This document shows positions 5,609 to 11,863 of a DNA stretch of 29,592 nucleotides, in pieces (position 1 is the first letter of the stretch; each line of letters begins with the position of its first letter). Below the pieces are notes generated by a model. That model was not told the origin of the DNA. It did not search any database and saw only the letters and a list, made by a program, of their open reading frames with translations. A program made the position numbers and the translations under genes. The stretch spans positions 1 through 29,592 of IMG/VR virus record IMGVR_UViG_3300042400_000168, one strand, 5' to 3'. The DNA comes from a virus.

Positions 5609-5835
5609 AGCAAATTCTCTCACCCTTCCAGAAGTACGAATGCTTCTCCGTTGACGGCCACGACTACCTCGTGGTAGACTACACCATAATCCAAGACAAG
5701 GATGACAATTTAGTGGAATGGGCAAGTGAGATGAAGTTTAAAAGACTTTCGGACCACAAGCACTTCACTATGCCAATCACCAAGATATTAACCAATCACA
5801 AAGAAGGCAGAGCTAAACACTGCAAATGCAAATGA
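5605..5835 (+). CDS. Hypothetical protein, 76 aa
   Basis: It starts at an ATGA overlap with the previous gene. The fold appears beta-rich and small: YECFSVDGHDYLVVDYTIIQ, a turn (DKDDN), then LVEWASEMKFKRLSDHKHF and ITKILTN. The tail is basic and Cys-rich (KEGRAKHCKCK). No named family is recognised. Position suggests an accessory role in replication. The stop overlaps the preferred start (5832) of the DnaA-domain-like gene by 4 bases. Confidence 0.55.
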   Translation: MKQILSPFQKYECFSVDGHDYLVVDYTIIQDKDDNLVEWASEMKFKRLSDHKHFTMPITKILTNHKEGRAKHCKCK

Positions 5836-6245
5836 GACCATTTGAACTACGCCAATTAAAAGTAAGTAAAGAGCAATACTTCGCCCGTCTTGGATTCCAA
5901 GACAATGGAAGCCGTGCGCATAAAGAAAGCACCGCAAGAGCAGCATTCGTATCAGCATTTAGAAACCACGCCACGCTGCACGAACTTGGTGAGGCTATTG
6001 ACAAAGACCATTCAAGCGTAGCCTATGCCGTAAGGATGCACAAAGACCGCCTTATCTACGGGGACTATCAGCACTACTACAAGGTCGCTTGCTGCGTTCT
6101 TGAGGAGAACCCGATGGCAACGATTGACAAGCCCGACTTTCAAGCGTTGGAGCAGGAACTAAATAAACTCAACGAGGTGGTAGCGGAGTTATCTAAGTAT
6201 AAAGAACTATACTTAACTCTTAAACGCACCTTTGATGAATTTTAG
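5832..6245 (+). CDS. DnaA domain IV-like (helix-turn-helix) protein with C-terminal coiled coil
   Basis: I choose ATG 5832 (ATGA overlap) over ATG 5826, giving 137 residues. In numbering from 5826, residues about 33-80 contain LHELGEAIDKDHSSVAYAVR, which mirrors the DnaA domain IV signature: a helix, 'IG..F...DH(T/S)(T/S)V' with D61-H62-S63-S64-V65, then a recognition helix and a Lys/Arg. A Leu/Glu-rich coiled coil follows (about 105-137). There is no AAA+ ATPase domain, so it is not DnaA but a stand-alone DNA-binding domain, possibly an origin-binding or initiator protein. The AGTTRA cluster upstream of the operon is a candidate site. Homology is inferred from the motif only. Confidence 0.6.
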   Translation: MRPFELRQLKVSKEQYFARLGFQDNGSRAHKESTARAAFVSAFRNHATLHELGEAIDKDHSSVAYAVRMHKDRLIYGDYQHYYKVACCVLEENPMATIDKPDFQALEQELNKLNEVVAELSKYKELYLTLKRTFDEF

Positions 6246-6393
6246 CGTGAACATTTGGCCTATCACAGGATTGCTCTTGGGTGTAAACTACGCCTCAACA
6301 ACTGACCTTGATGGCGAGGACTTACAACACGAACTTCAGTTTGCCTTGTTTGTAATAATTTTTGAAATTAGTTGGAACTCCTCGCAGTATTAG
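6235..6393 (+). CDS. Small hydrophobic-tailed hypothetical protein (52 aa)
   Basis: ATG 6235 overlaps the end of the DnaA-like gene and TAG 6393 lies inside the next gene. The 52 residues start MNFSVNIWPITGLLLGVNY, contain an acidic loop (TDLDGEDLQHE) and end with a hydrophobic stretch FALFVIIFEISW, which could be a short membrane or amphipathic helix. I recall short Bacteroidota phage proteins with this two-part shape, but cannot verify it. Function unknown. Confidence 0.5.
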   Translation: MNFSVNIWPITGLLLGVNYASTTDLDGEDLQHELQFALFVIIFEISWNSSQY

Positions 6394-6908
6394 CAAAGCG
6401 GCAGACCGATTGGATTCGGATGTGCAAGAGCTTCGGGGCGAGTGATGACCTTGCCCAAGAGCTTGTGCAGGAGATGTACGTCAGACTGTACAAATACGTT
6501 GATGATGCCGAGAAAATAATGTACAACGAGACGGAGGTCAATACCTTCTTCGTGTACGTTACGCTGCGAAATATGTACGCTACCTTGATGCGCCAGAGAG
6601 CAAGGTTTGAGTTTGTAGATGTGGACATCCTTGAGGAGTTTATATACGAGGAGGCCAACGAAGATGCAGAGGTACAACTGATTCAACTCTACGACAGGGT
6701 ATGGTCAACCCAAACTGACTGGCACTGGTACGACAAAAAGATATTTGCACTATACCACAACACCGATATGTCCATTCGCACGTTAGCGAATGAGACCAAG
6801 ATTTCAGCACGTTCCATATTCAACACACTAAAAAATGCAAGAGAGCGAATCCAAGAAGACTGCCAAGACACCTACGAAGCGTACAAAGAAGCCAAGCGGC
6901 TTGGGTGA
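6372..6908 (+). CDS. Phage sigma-70-family (ECF-like) RNA polymerase sigma factor
   Basis: The TTG start at 6372 gives 178 residues, a normal ECF size; Met17 is a fallback. Region 2 is visible at about 22-75: GASDDLAQELVQEMYVRLYK followed by TFFVYVTLRNMYATLMRQR, which has the expected Asp-x-x-Gln-x...Trp/Phe...N-x-x pattern. Region 4 at about 122-160 has a helix-turn-helix: 'YDKKIFALYHNTDMSIRTLA' then NETKISARSIFNTLKNARER. Between them is an acidic linker. It would redirect host RNA polymerase to phage promoters, perhaps late genes. The start lies inside the previous small gene and the 3' end overlaps the next gene by up to 74 bases. Confidence 0.75.
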   Translation: MELLAVLAKRQTDWIRMCKSFGASDDLAQELVQEMYVRLYKYVDDAEKIMYNETEVNTFFVYVTLRNMYATLMRQRARFEFVDVDILEEFIYEEANEDAEVQLIQLYDRVWSTQTDWHWYDKKIFALYHNTDMSIRTLANETKISARSIFNTLKNARERIQEDCQDTYEAYKEAKRLG

Positions 6909-7239
6909 TACCATAGAGCAAATCACAACCGCCACAGGCATTAAGGCTGCGGTGGATTGGTTTAGCGAAGCCACAGGCGTGGACTGCGGTTGCGATGCGC
7001 GTAAGGAGAAACTGAACAAGCTATTTCGGTACAGAAAGCCTGAATGCTTGACCAAAGAAGAATACGAGTTTGTTGACACGATGCGAGGCAGGAACACCGT
7101 GACCGCCATTGAGCAGACGGAGGTGAATAGAATCTACAACCGAGTCTTTAAGGATTCGGTAAAGCCCACCAACTGCGGCTCGTGTCTTCGTGGTAGGTTG
7201 CAGGAGCTTGAGACCCTATACAACGCTTATGTCAGTTAG
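6835..7239 (+). CDS. Hypothetical Cys-containing protein (134 aa)
   Basis: ATG 6835 gives a Lys/Thr-rich basic N-terminus (about 1-22) in the overlap with the sigma gene; a TTG at 6901 would start just before the sigma stop and remove this tail. The body has C51-G-C53 (GVDCGCDARKEK), C71 and C114-G-S-C117 (TNCGSCLRGR), so a small metal site is possible but its spacing is not a standard zinc finger. The rest is helical. No named family is recognised. It ends 11 bases inside the next gene. It may act with the sigma factor or in DNA metabolism; this rests on position only. Confidence 0.6.
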   Translation: MQESESKKTAKTPTKRTKKPSGLGDTIEQITTATGIKAAVDWFSEATGVDCGCDARKEKLNKLFRYRKPECLTKEEYEFVDTMRGRNTVTAIEQTEVNRIYNRVFKDSVKPTNCGSCLRGRLQELETLYNAYVS

Positions 7240-7735
7240 TAACGAGCGCAGGGTTTACTCCAATCAAGTTGGGGACATCACCGCAAAGAGGTTTGTAGAG
7301 GCTTGCGAAGCCATCGGCTACTCGTGTGAGAAGTCAGACCGCAACACCGACATCTACGACCACATTGACTACTTCGTTACACGGCTAAACGGAACAACAT
7401 CCGTAGACGTAAAAGGGGGCAACCACCCCAACACCATTTGGGTGGAGTTCAAGAACGTAAAAGGTGACAATGGATGGATGTACGGCAAAGCCGAGTACAT
7501 TGCATTTGATATGCCAGAGCTTGGAGGGTTTGTGATGGTGAGAACGCAGGAGCTTGCACGGCTATGTGAGCAGATTGTAGAGCCTGTGTTTGTCACAAAG
7601 CAAGATGCTACAAGAAAATACTACCAAAGAGAAGGCAGGGAGGATGTGATAAGCAGACTTGAGTTGCCAGACATTCAAAGATTAGTTTCATTTAAAGTTT
7701 TAACCTATGCCAATCCCTCAACCCAAAAGTGGTGA
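7229..7735 (+). CDS. Putative PD-(D/E)XK-fold nuclease-like protein
   Basis: I choose ATG 7229 (168 aa, 11-base overlap) over the earlier in-frame start at 7190. A short helix (QVGDITAKRFVEACEAIGYS) is followed by D44-H-I-D47-YFV, then a strand SVDVKGG with D60-V-K62, then WVEFKN with E73/K75. This is the 'D...(D/E)xK' order of restriction-endonuclease-like folds. A Gly/Trp-rich turn (GDNGWMYGKAEYIAFD) and a C-terminal helical region follow. It may be a structure-specific or repair nuclease of the phage. The reading is from motif order only, and the fold could be inactive. It overlaps the next tiny gene by 29 bases. Confidence 0.5.
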   Translation: MSVSNERRVYSNQVGDITAKRFVEACEAIGYSCEKSDRNTDIYDHIDYFVTRLNGTTSVDVKGGNHPNTIWVEFKNVKGDNGWMYGKAEYIAFDMPELGGFVMVRTQELARLCEQIVEPVFVTKQDATRKYYQREGREDVISRLELPDIQRLVSFKVLTYANPSTQKW

Positions 7736-7844
7736 AAAGCAATCCGAATACATCCAACGCTGCTTGGAGGCTATCGGGAGCGAGTACCCAGACAAAGACC
7801 AAGCAGTAGCAGTTTGCTACACGCAATTCAGAGAGGGCAAGTAG
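7707..7844 (+). CDS. Short conserved-looking phage protein (45 aa)
   Basis: ATG 7707 to TAG 7844 encodes 45 residues beginning MPIPQPKSGEKQSEYIQRCL and containing EYPDKDQAVAVCYTQF. The pattern 'P-x-P-K-x-x-E-x-x-x-x-F/Y-I-x-R-C...FPD...Q-x-x-A-V-C' is one I recognise from short phage proteins and from extensions of structural proteins, but the role is unknown. The two Cys, ~18 residues apart, may pair. The stop codon is inside the hairpin of the terminator that follows. Confidence 0.6.
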   Translation: MPIPQPKSGEKQSEYIQRCLEAIGSEYPDKDQAVAVCYTQFREGK

Positions 7845-7857
7845 TCCTCTTTTTTTT
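7832..7857 (+). terminator. Rho-independent terminator overlapping a stop codon
   Basis: AGAGGG (7832-7837) pairs with TCCTCT (7845-7850, one G-U pair) around a 7-base loop that holds the TAG stop, followed by a run of T (7850-7857). It ends the operon that began at the helicase. Confidence 0.65.
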
Positions 7858-7867
7858 ATTTATTTTT

Positions 7868-7899
7868 TTTGGTTGTTTAAAACTTTTGCTTTATTTTTG
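7868..7899 (+). promoter_or_regulatory. Bacteroidota-type promoter (TTTG-20-TATTTTTG)
   Basis: TTTG (7868-7871) and TATTTTTG (7892-7899) are 20 bases apart, with the -7 box identical to that at 3666. The leader contains ACCAATCAG (7913-7921) directly against the ATG at 7922. Confidence 0.65.
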
Positions 7900-7921
7900 A
7901 AAAACATTTAATACCAATCAG

Positions 7922-8107
7922 ATGAAAAACTCAGAATACTTTTCTTACCTTGACAACTGTCTTATTGACCATAATGGCTTTAAGGCGGCATATGGTGTAA
8001 CCGCCTATACAAAGCGTGACGCGCAGCGTATTTTAAGCAAAGCAAAACTTTACTACACAGGCAGCTACAAGTTAGATAGCAGTCGCTTTCATATAACAGT
8101 AAAATAA
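7922..8107 (+). CDS. Hypothetical protein, 61 aa
   Basis: First gene after a good promoter. The protein is small, basic and Tyr-rich, with a helix-like segment TKRDAQRILSKAKLYY and a short C-terminal strand (RFHITVK). No family is recognised. It is separated from the next gene by 24 bases that hold two copies of the ACCAATC motif. Promoter-proximal small genes like this are often early accessory or host-takeover genes, but that is only context. Confidence 0.5.
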   Translation: MKNSEYFSYLDNCLIDHNGFKAAYGVTAYTKRDAQRILSKAKLYYTGSYKLDSSRFHITVK

Positions 8108-8131
8108 AACCAATCTCTAAAACCAATCAAA

Positions 8132-8452
8132 ATGTTTAATAAATACAAATGGCTCGAAGAGCAAAAGGAATCGTTAAAGGAATATATTAACGCAGAAGTT
8201 GCCAATGGCAATACTCCCGATTACGGCGAGCTTTGCGAGCAGCTTCAGAATGACATTGACAACGATGTTATTTACTACAACGTTTGTTGGGATATTTGCA
8301 AAGAGCTTGCTCAGTGCAACGAGTGGGACAAGATGGAATTTGGTCCGATAACGAGCCTTGCTCAACTTGCATACGTATCCTTATATGAATACGCTAACGA
8401 GAATTTAGACCTTGAGGAATTACTTACCGAAACACTTAACGAAAATGCATAA
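8132..8452 (+). CDS. Hypothetical acidic protein, 106 aa
   Basis: The product is strongly acidic, helical and Asn/Glu/Asp-rich (NDIDNDVIYYNVCWDIC, EYANENLDLEELLTETLNEN). Two Cys sit in VCWDICKELAQC. Such acidic small proteins can be DNA mimics or antirestriction-type proteins, but no specific family (for example ArdA) is evident, so no function is claimed. The ATG is preceded by AAACCAATC...AAACCAATCAAA. The 3' end overlaps the next tiny gene by 8 bases. Confidence 0.55.
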   Translation: MFNKYKWLEEQKESLKEYINAEVANGNTPDYGELCEQLQNDIDNDVIYYNVCWDICKELAQCNEWDKMEFGPITSLAQLAYVSLYEYANENLDLEELLTETLNENA

Positions 8453-8549
8453 TCTAAAAGTTCTTATTGCCAAGACAATCGCCTCTGTTACGATTATCTT
8501 TTGCCTTATCGGTAGCCTTGCCTTTGTTGAATTTCTAATTAACCTGTAA
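8445..8549 (+). CDS. Tiny membrane peptide (34 aa)
   Basis: ATG 8445 to TAA 8547-8549 gives 34 residues: a short basic head (MHNLKVLIAK) and one hydrophobic helix (about residues 11-32: TIASVTIIFCLIGSLAFVEF). It overlaps the previous gene by 8 bases and ends 1 base before the next ATG. The size and single helix fit a membrane microprotein. The role is unknown; it might inhibit a host membrane process or act as an accessory lysis factor. Confidence 0.5.
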   Translation: MHNLKVLIAKTIASVTIIFCLIGSLAFVEFLINL

Positions 8550-8550
8550 G

Positions 8551-8877
8551 ATGATATTCACATACAACGACCTGAAGTTTTGGCTCGAAGATGCCGACCT
8601 GCTACCGCAGTCTTATTGGGATGCCCTTGAGGACTACAACCCAGACAATAAGAACTCTGATGAGATTCTTGCCAAGTGGCTCGGCTTTGCCCACGTTGCC
8701 GACTTCTACGAGTACGAGATGCAAATCACATACATAGAGGAGTCATACAACGAGGATGGCTATACCAACACCACCGCATACCCTACCACATCCATTTACA
8801 GGGATATACCAAACCTTGCCAATGACATCTACATCAAGTGGATGAACTGGGCAACAACCGTAGCATCCGAAGAATAA
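8551..8877 (+). CDS. Hypothetical acidic protein, 108 aa
   Basis: 108 residues, Asp/Glu/Tyr/Trp-rich and acidic throughout (WLEDADLLPQSYWDALEDYN, YEYEMQITYIEESYNEDGY). It has no membrane segment, signal or metal motif. No named family is recognised. It follows the membrane peptide by one base and precedes another small unknown by 10 bases. The high net negative charge makes a DNA-mimic or inhibitor role conceivable; this is speculation from composition. Confidence 0.55.
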   Translation: MIFTYNDLKFWLEDADLLPQSYWDALEDYNPDNKNSDEILAKWLGFAHVADFYEYEMQITYIEESYNEDGYTNTTAYPTTSIYRDIPNLANDIYIKWMNWATTVASEE

Positions 8878-8887
8878 AAAAATAATA

Positions 8888-9112
8888 ATGGAAAAAGAAA
8901 TAATATACATTGAGCCTAATGCCATATTTTCATATGGCTATAACCCCGACCACCTTGCGGTCCTACTGCACTTTGATGGGCATAGAGCAGGGGCAGATGC
9001 TGCTGAGGAGTTTATGATTGACTTCCCAATGCACGAAGACTACTACGATGCAATGAAATACTACTGCAGTCGGTACGAAGAACATATGATTAAAAAATTT
9101 GCTGAGAAATGA
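8888..9112 (+). CDS. Hypothetical protein, 74 aa
   Basis: Small alpha/beta protein beginning MEKEIIYIEPNAIFSYGYNP, with an A-rich 'HRAGADAAEEFMID' turn and a Tyr-rich C-terminal helix (YYDAMKYYCSRYEEHMIKKF). No family is recognised. The A-rich leader AAAAAATAATA before the ATG suits Bacteroidota translation initiation. The stop overlaps the next start by 4 bases (ATGA). Confidence 0.5.
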   Translation: MEKEIIYIEPNAIFSYGYNPDHLAVLLHFDGHRAGADAAEEFMIDFPMHEDYYDAMKYYCSRYEEHMIKKFAEK

Positions 9113-9291
9113 AATACCAAACTATATCCCAACTACTCCGAGAGCTGAAGTCGGTTGACTTGTCTGAGTCAATCATCAAAGACATAGAGACTATTGAGCA
9201 GGTACACTTGCGCTTCGCCTACCACGATGCGTTAATTCGTGTGCCTTTTGAAGAGTGGTACGAATCAACATTCCAAACACAAACAAAATGA
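9109..9291 (+). CDS. Hypothetical protein, 60 aa
   Basis: Starts at an ATGA overlap. Helical 60-residue protein (SQLLRELKSVDLSESIIKDI, then EQVHLRFAYHDALIRV). No family is recognised. The stop overlaps the start of the exonuclease by 4 bases, so it is probably translated together with it and might be a partner, though nothing in the sequence shows this. Confidence 0.5.
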   Translation: MKYQTISQLLRELKSVDLSESIIKDIETIEQVHLRFAYHDALIRVPFEEWYESTFQTQTK

Positions 9292-10058
9292 AAATCATAG
9301 AACTTTTAGACGGCAGCACTTGGGATATGGAGACAGTCCTTGAGAAGATGCACGATGATGACTTTTACTACGGGGTACTCGGCAAGAACGCTCTATCCTC
9401 CAGTGCTTGCAAACTCCTGCTGACATCACCCAAGACGTACCACTACGTTACGAAGTACGGCAGCGAGGACTCCGATGCGTTTGCAGTAGGCCGCCTCGTT
9501 CACCTTATGGCTCTTGAGCCGCACAGGGTAGCGGACTACGAAGTGATTGAGGTGCAAAGCAAGAACGCAAAGGCTTGGCAGGATGCGAAGGGAAAACGTA
9601 ACCTATGCACCCGTAAAGAGTACAACGAGGCGCAACGCATCTCTGATGCGCTCCTGCGTAACGAGAACGTGCTTGGTCTTATCACAGGCTGCGAGTTTGA
9701 AGTACCAAAAATTGGTATGATTGGCGGCCTGCCCTTTAGGGCGAAGGCTGACATCTATGCTGAAGGATTCTTGGCTGATTTGAAAACAACAACCGACCTA
9801 CGAGCATTCCCTTATTCTGCAAAGAAGTACGGCTACGATGTGCAGGCGTTTATCTACACCCGATTGTTCGGAGTGCCGATTGACAAGTTCTTTTTTATCG
9901 CTATTGACAAAGGAAGTTTGGACATAGGCATCTATGGAGTTAGCCCCGAGTTCGTGGCAGAGGGAGAACGCAAGACCCTTGAGGCTATTGAAATGTACAA
10001 GCAGTTCTTCATCTTGGGTGAGGACTTGGATTCGTACACAGTTGTGGGTACGTTATGA
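9288..10058 (+). CDS. PD-(D/E)XK exonuclease, RecE/RecB-family (DUF3799-like)
   Basis: I choose ATG 9288 (ATGA overlap) rather than the upstream GTG 9255, giving 256 residues. The RecB-type motifs are in order: VGRLVH72, D155 in RAKADIY, D164-L-K166 in FLADLKTTTD, and Q186xxxY190 in YDVQAFIYTR. The N-terminal segment 'LSSSACKLLLTSPKTYHY' matches the lead-in of exodeoxyribonuclease VIII C-terminal-type proteins. The enzyme would resect double-strand ends to give 3' single strands for recombination. No RecT-like annealing protein is visible in the window. The last 4 bases overlap the next small Cys-rich gene. Confidence 0.8.
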   Translation: MKIIELLDGSTWDMETVLEKMHDDDFYYGVLGKNALSSSACKLLLTSPKTYHYVTKYGSEDSDAFAVGRLVHLMALEPHRVADYEVIEVQSKNAKAWQDAKGKRNLCTRKEYNEAQRISDALLRNENVLGLITGCEFEVPKIGMIGGLPFRAKADIYAEGFLADLKTTTDLRAFPYSAKKYGYDVQAFIYTRLFGVPIDKFFFIAIDKGSLDIGIYGVSPEFVAEGERKTLEAIEMYKQFFILGEDLDSYTVVGTL

Positions 10059-10207
10059 CCGACATCACCAAATGCACAGGCGAAGGTTGCCCTCTAAAAG
10101 AAACCTGCTACCGCTTCACCGCCCCTACGGATATGTACCAATCGTTCTTTGTTGGCATACCCATCAAGCACGGACAATGCGAATACTATTGGAACACCAA
10201 ACTTTAA
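10055..10207 (+). CDS. Small Cys-rich protein (50 aa), exonuclease neighbour
   Basis: ATG 10055 (ATGA overlap with the exonuclease) to TAA 10207. It has C7, C12, C18 and C42: ITKCTGEGCPLKETCYRFTA ... HGQCEYYW. The first three are closely spaced (5- and 6-residue steps), with the fourth far away, so a small Zn or Fe-S site is possible. The motif CPLxExCYRxTAP with a later C-E-Y-Y-W recalls small phage proteins I have seen without known function. Coupling to a RecB-family nuclease, some of which bind Fe-S clusters, makes a joint role worth testing. Confidence 0.55.
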   Translation: MTDITKCTGEGCPLKETCYRFTAPTDMYQSFFVGIPIKHGQCEYYWNTKL

Positions 10208-10220
10208 CATAAAACCAATC

Positions 10221-10237
10221 GTTGCATTTTTTGCAAC
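10221..10237 (+). other. Leader hairpin GTTGCA-TTTTT-TGCAAC
   Basis: Two 6-bp arms (10221-10226, 10232-10237) with a 5-T loop lie just after AAAACCAATC (10211-10220) and 20 bases before the ATG at 10258. There is no T-run after the stem, so it is not a standard terminator in this direction. It may be a leader structure. Confidence 0.35.
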
Positions 10238-10257
10238 ACCTCAAATACCAAAGAATA

Positions 10258-10413
10258 ATGCAAGACCAATTTATGAGGATAGCAATGGCGCAGCTCCGTA
10301 GCACCTACCCCTTCAAGCCCCAACGCAGAGCAGTAGCTGCTCAGATGTGGGTGAAGTTTCTTGAGCGCAAAGCGATGGCGCAATGGTTCAAAGACCAAGA
10401 GGCTAATGTATGA
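10258..10413 (+). CDS. Small basic hypothetical protein (51 aa)
   Basis: I place the start at ATG 10258, since the earlier in-frame start at 10222 lies inside a hairpin. The 51-residue product is helical and basic, with MRIAMAQLRSTYPFKPQRRA and a Trp-containing amphipathic segment (AAQMWVKFLERKAMAQWF). No family is recognised. The composition would suit nucleic-acid or membrane-surface binding. The stop overlaps the glycosyltransferase start by 4 bases (ATGA), so it may be coupled to the modification cassette. Confidence 0.5.
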   Translation: MQDQFMRIAMAQLRSTYPFKPQRRAVAAQMWVKFLERKAMAQWFKDQEANV

Positions 10414-11348
10414 TTAGACCCTTTGTACTCGCGTTCCACAAGCAAAACTCTGGTGTATCACACCACAGGACATTTGCACCCTTGATATGCCACAAGGATG
10501 CCGATGTCTTTTTTATTGAGAAGATAACGGATATTGACCCAGAGATATGGCCGAAGGTCACTCACATTTTTACCTCAAGGATATTTCCTGTCGAGCCTTT
10601 TGATGACTTTGTAAAGCTCTGCCGTAAGGAGGGCATCAAGCTAATCGTTGACAATGATGACTGGTGGGTGCTGCCCCCAACGCATCCTTTGCTTGAGGTA
10701 TATTCAGACCAAATGAAGATGAAGATTATCCGCTCTATGAAAGCAGCGGATGAGGTATGGGTAACAAACAAGCACCTTGCCTCAAAGGTCAAGAAGTACA
10801 ATAGCAACATCCGAATCATCCCAAACGCCATCAGCGTTCCAACGTGGCAGGTAGAGAGAGAGCCAAGCAAAGAAGTACGCTTCGGGTATATCGGAGGCAA
10901 CCATCACGCAGCAGACGTAAGGGAGTCCACAATCAACCTTGAAGGCTATCAAGGGTATGTGGCAGAGGTAGACGGCTACCCCGATATTATGAAGGCAAGC
11001 CATAGGCTACCTACTATGCCACCAACACACTACCATAAACTCTATGAGTTCTTTGATGTGAGCCTCGTGCCGCTTACGACATCTGAGTTTGCCAAGTGCA
11101 AGTCGCACCTAAAGATGCTTGAGGCAGGGTTTAGCAAGTGCGCTCTGATAGTGAGCAACACACAACCTTATTCACCATACATCACCAAAGAGAACTGCAT
11201 TGCCATCAAACACCCAAGCGAATGGGCAGGAGCAATCAAGAGGCTCAAAGAAAACCCCAACCAAGTGGCTGACCTAACGGAATCGTTATACGAGTATGTG
11301 CAGGACTTCACGATGGACAAAATAAACGAACTACGATGCTTTACATAG
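10410..11348 (+). CDS. GT-B fold glycosyltransferase (GT4-like)
   Basis: 312 residues. The C-terminal half carries the family-1-type donor-binding features: VWVTNKHLASKVKKY and IRIIPNAIS, then FGYIGGNHH (about 158-166), and KSHLKMLEAGFSKCALIVS (about 231-249), which matches the 'K...E-A...G.P-V-I' donor-site block. The N-terminus has IKLIVDNDDWWVLP. It would transfer a sugar from an activated donor to an acceptor not visible from sequence: phage DNA bases, a host surface glycan or a virion protein. It is coupled to the genes before (ATGA) and after (13-base overlap). Co-location with a TET-like enzyme makes modified DNA a candidate acceptor. Confidence 0.75.
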   Translation: MIRPFVLAFHKQNSGVSHHRTFAPLICHKDADVFFIEKITDIDPEIWPKVTHIFTSRIFPVEPFDDFVKLCRKEGIKLIVDNDDWWVLPPTHPLLEVYSDQMKMKIIRSMKAADEVWVTNKHLASKVKKYNSNIRIIPNAISVPTWQVEREPSKEVRFGYIGGNHHAADVRESTINLEGYQGYVAEVDGYPDIMKASHRLPTMPPTHYHKLYEFFDVSLVPLTTSEFAKCKSHLKMLEAGFSKCALIVSNTQPYSPYITKENCIAIKHPSEWAGAIKRLKENPNQVADLTESLYEYVQDFTMDKINELRCFT

Positions 11349-11863
11349 TCACGCCCTGCTCACGCCCTCATAACCTTGTAAGGCTAAAACAACATATCCC
11401 TGCGTATGCAACGTGGGTGGTGATGATAGACGCAAATTGCGACTTCAAGGGAGCAACAGGCGCAAACATAACCCACTACTCAAGTCGCACGGGGGATATG
11501 GGTAACCCTTTACGCAATGAGTTTCTTGACTTGTATGCTGACTCCTTTACCAAAGAGGATTGGGTTTACTATTTGGATGATGATAACGTGCTGCACCCAA
11601 AGTTCCTTGAGGAGTGGAACAACCTAAACGCTTTGGACTGTTCTATCGTAACGTGGGGGCAAGTAGGTAGGCTCCGCCCTACCGACCAACCAAGAGTCGG
11701 CAACATAGACACCGCCTGCTATATGTTCAAACCATACGACTTGCCCAACCTGCGCTTTGAGATGGCCTATGAGGCAGACGGCATCTTTGCCCAAGCAGCA
11801 TCCGAGCAAGGAACACTTATCTGCGTAGAGCAGTACCTTTGTTATTACAACGCCCTAAAATGA
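11336..11863 (+). CDS. GT-A fold glycosyltransferase
   Basis: 175 residues, short for a GT-A enzyme. It starts MLYIVTPCSRPHNLVRLKQ, the beta-1/alpha-1 type lead-in of GT2-like enzymes, and contains a DxD-type metal/nucleotide-sugar site in WVYYLDDDNVLHP (D81-D83). A conserved-looking acceptor side follows: IDTACYMFKPYDLPNLRFEM, then YEADGIFAQ. Acceptor unknown. It is the second glycosyltransferase in a row, overlapping the first by 13 bases and the methyltransferase by 4 bases, which suggests that the three act on the same product (for example, addition and capping of a sugar). Confidence 0.72.
   Translation: MLYIVTPCSRPHNLVRLKQHIPAYATWVVMIDANCDFKGATGANITHYSSRTGDMGNPLRNEFLDLYADSFTKEDWVYYLDDDNVLHPKFLEEWNNLNALDCSIVTWGQVGRLRPTDQPRVGNIDTACYMFKPYDLPNLRFEMAYEADGIFAQAASEQGTLICVEQYLCYYNALK

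Noticed and set aside
8132-8452. Calling the acidic 106-aa protein an ArdA-type antirestriction protein
   Set aside because: Only acidity supports it; no ArdA sequence features were found.
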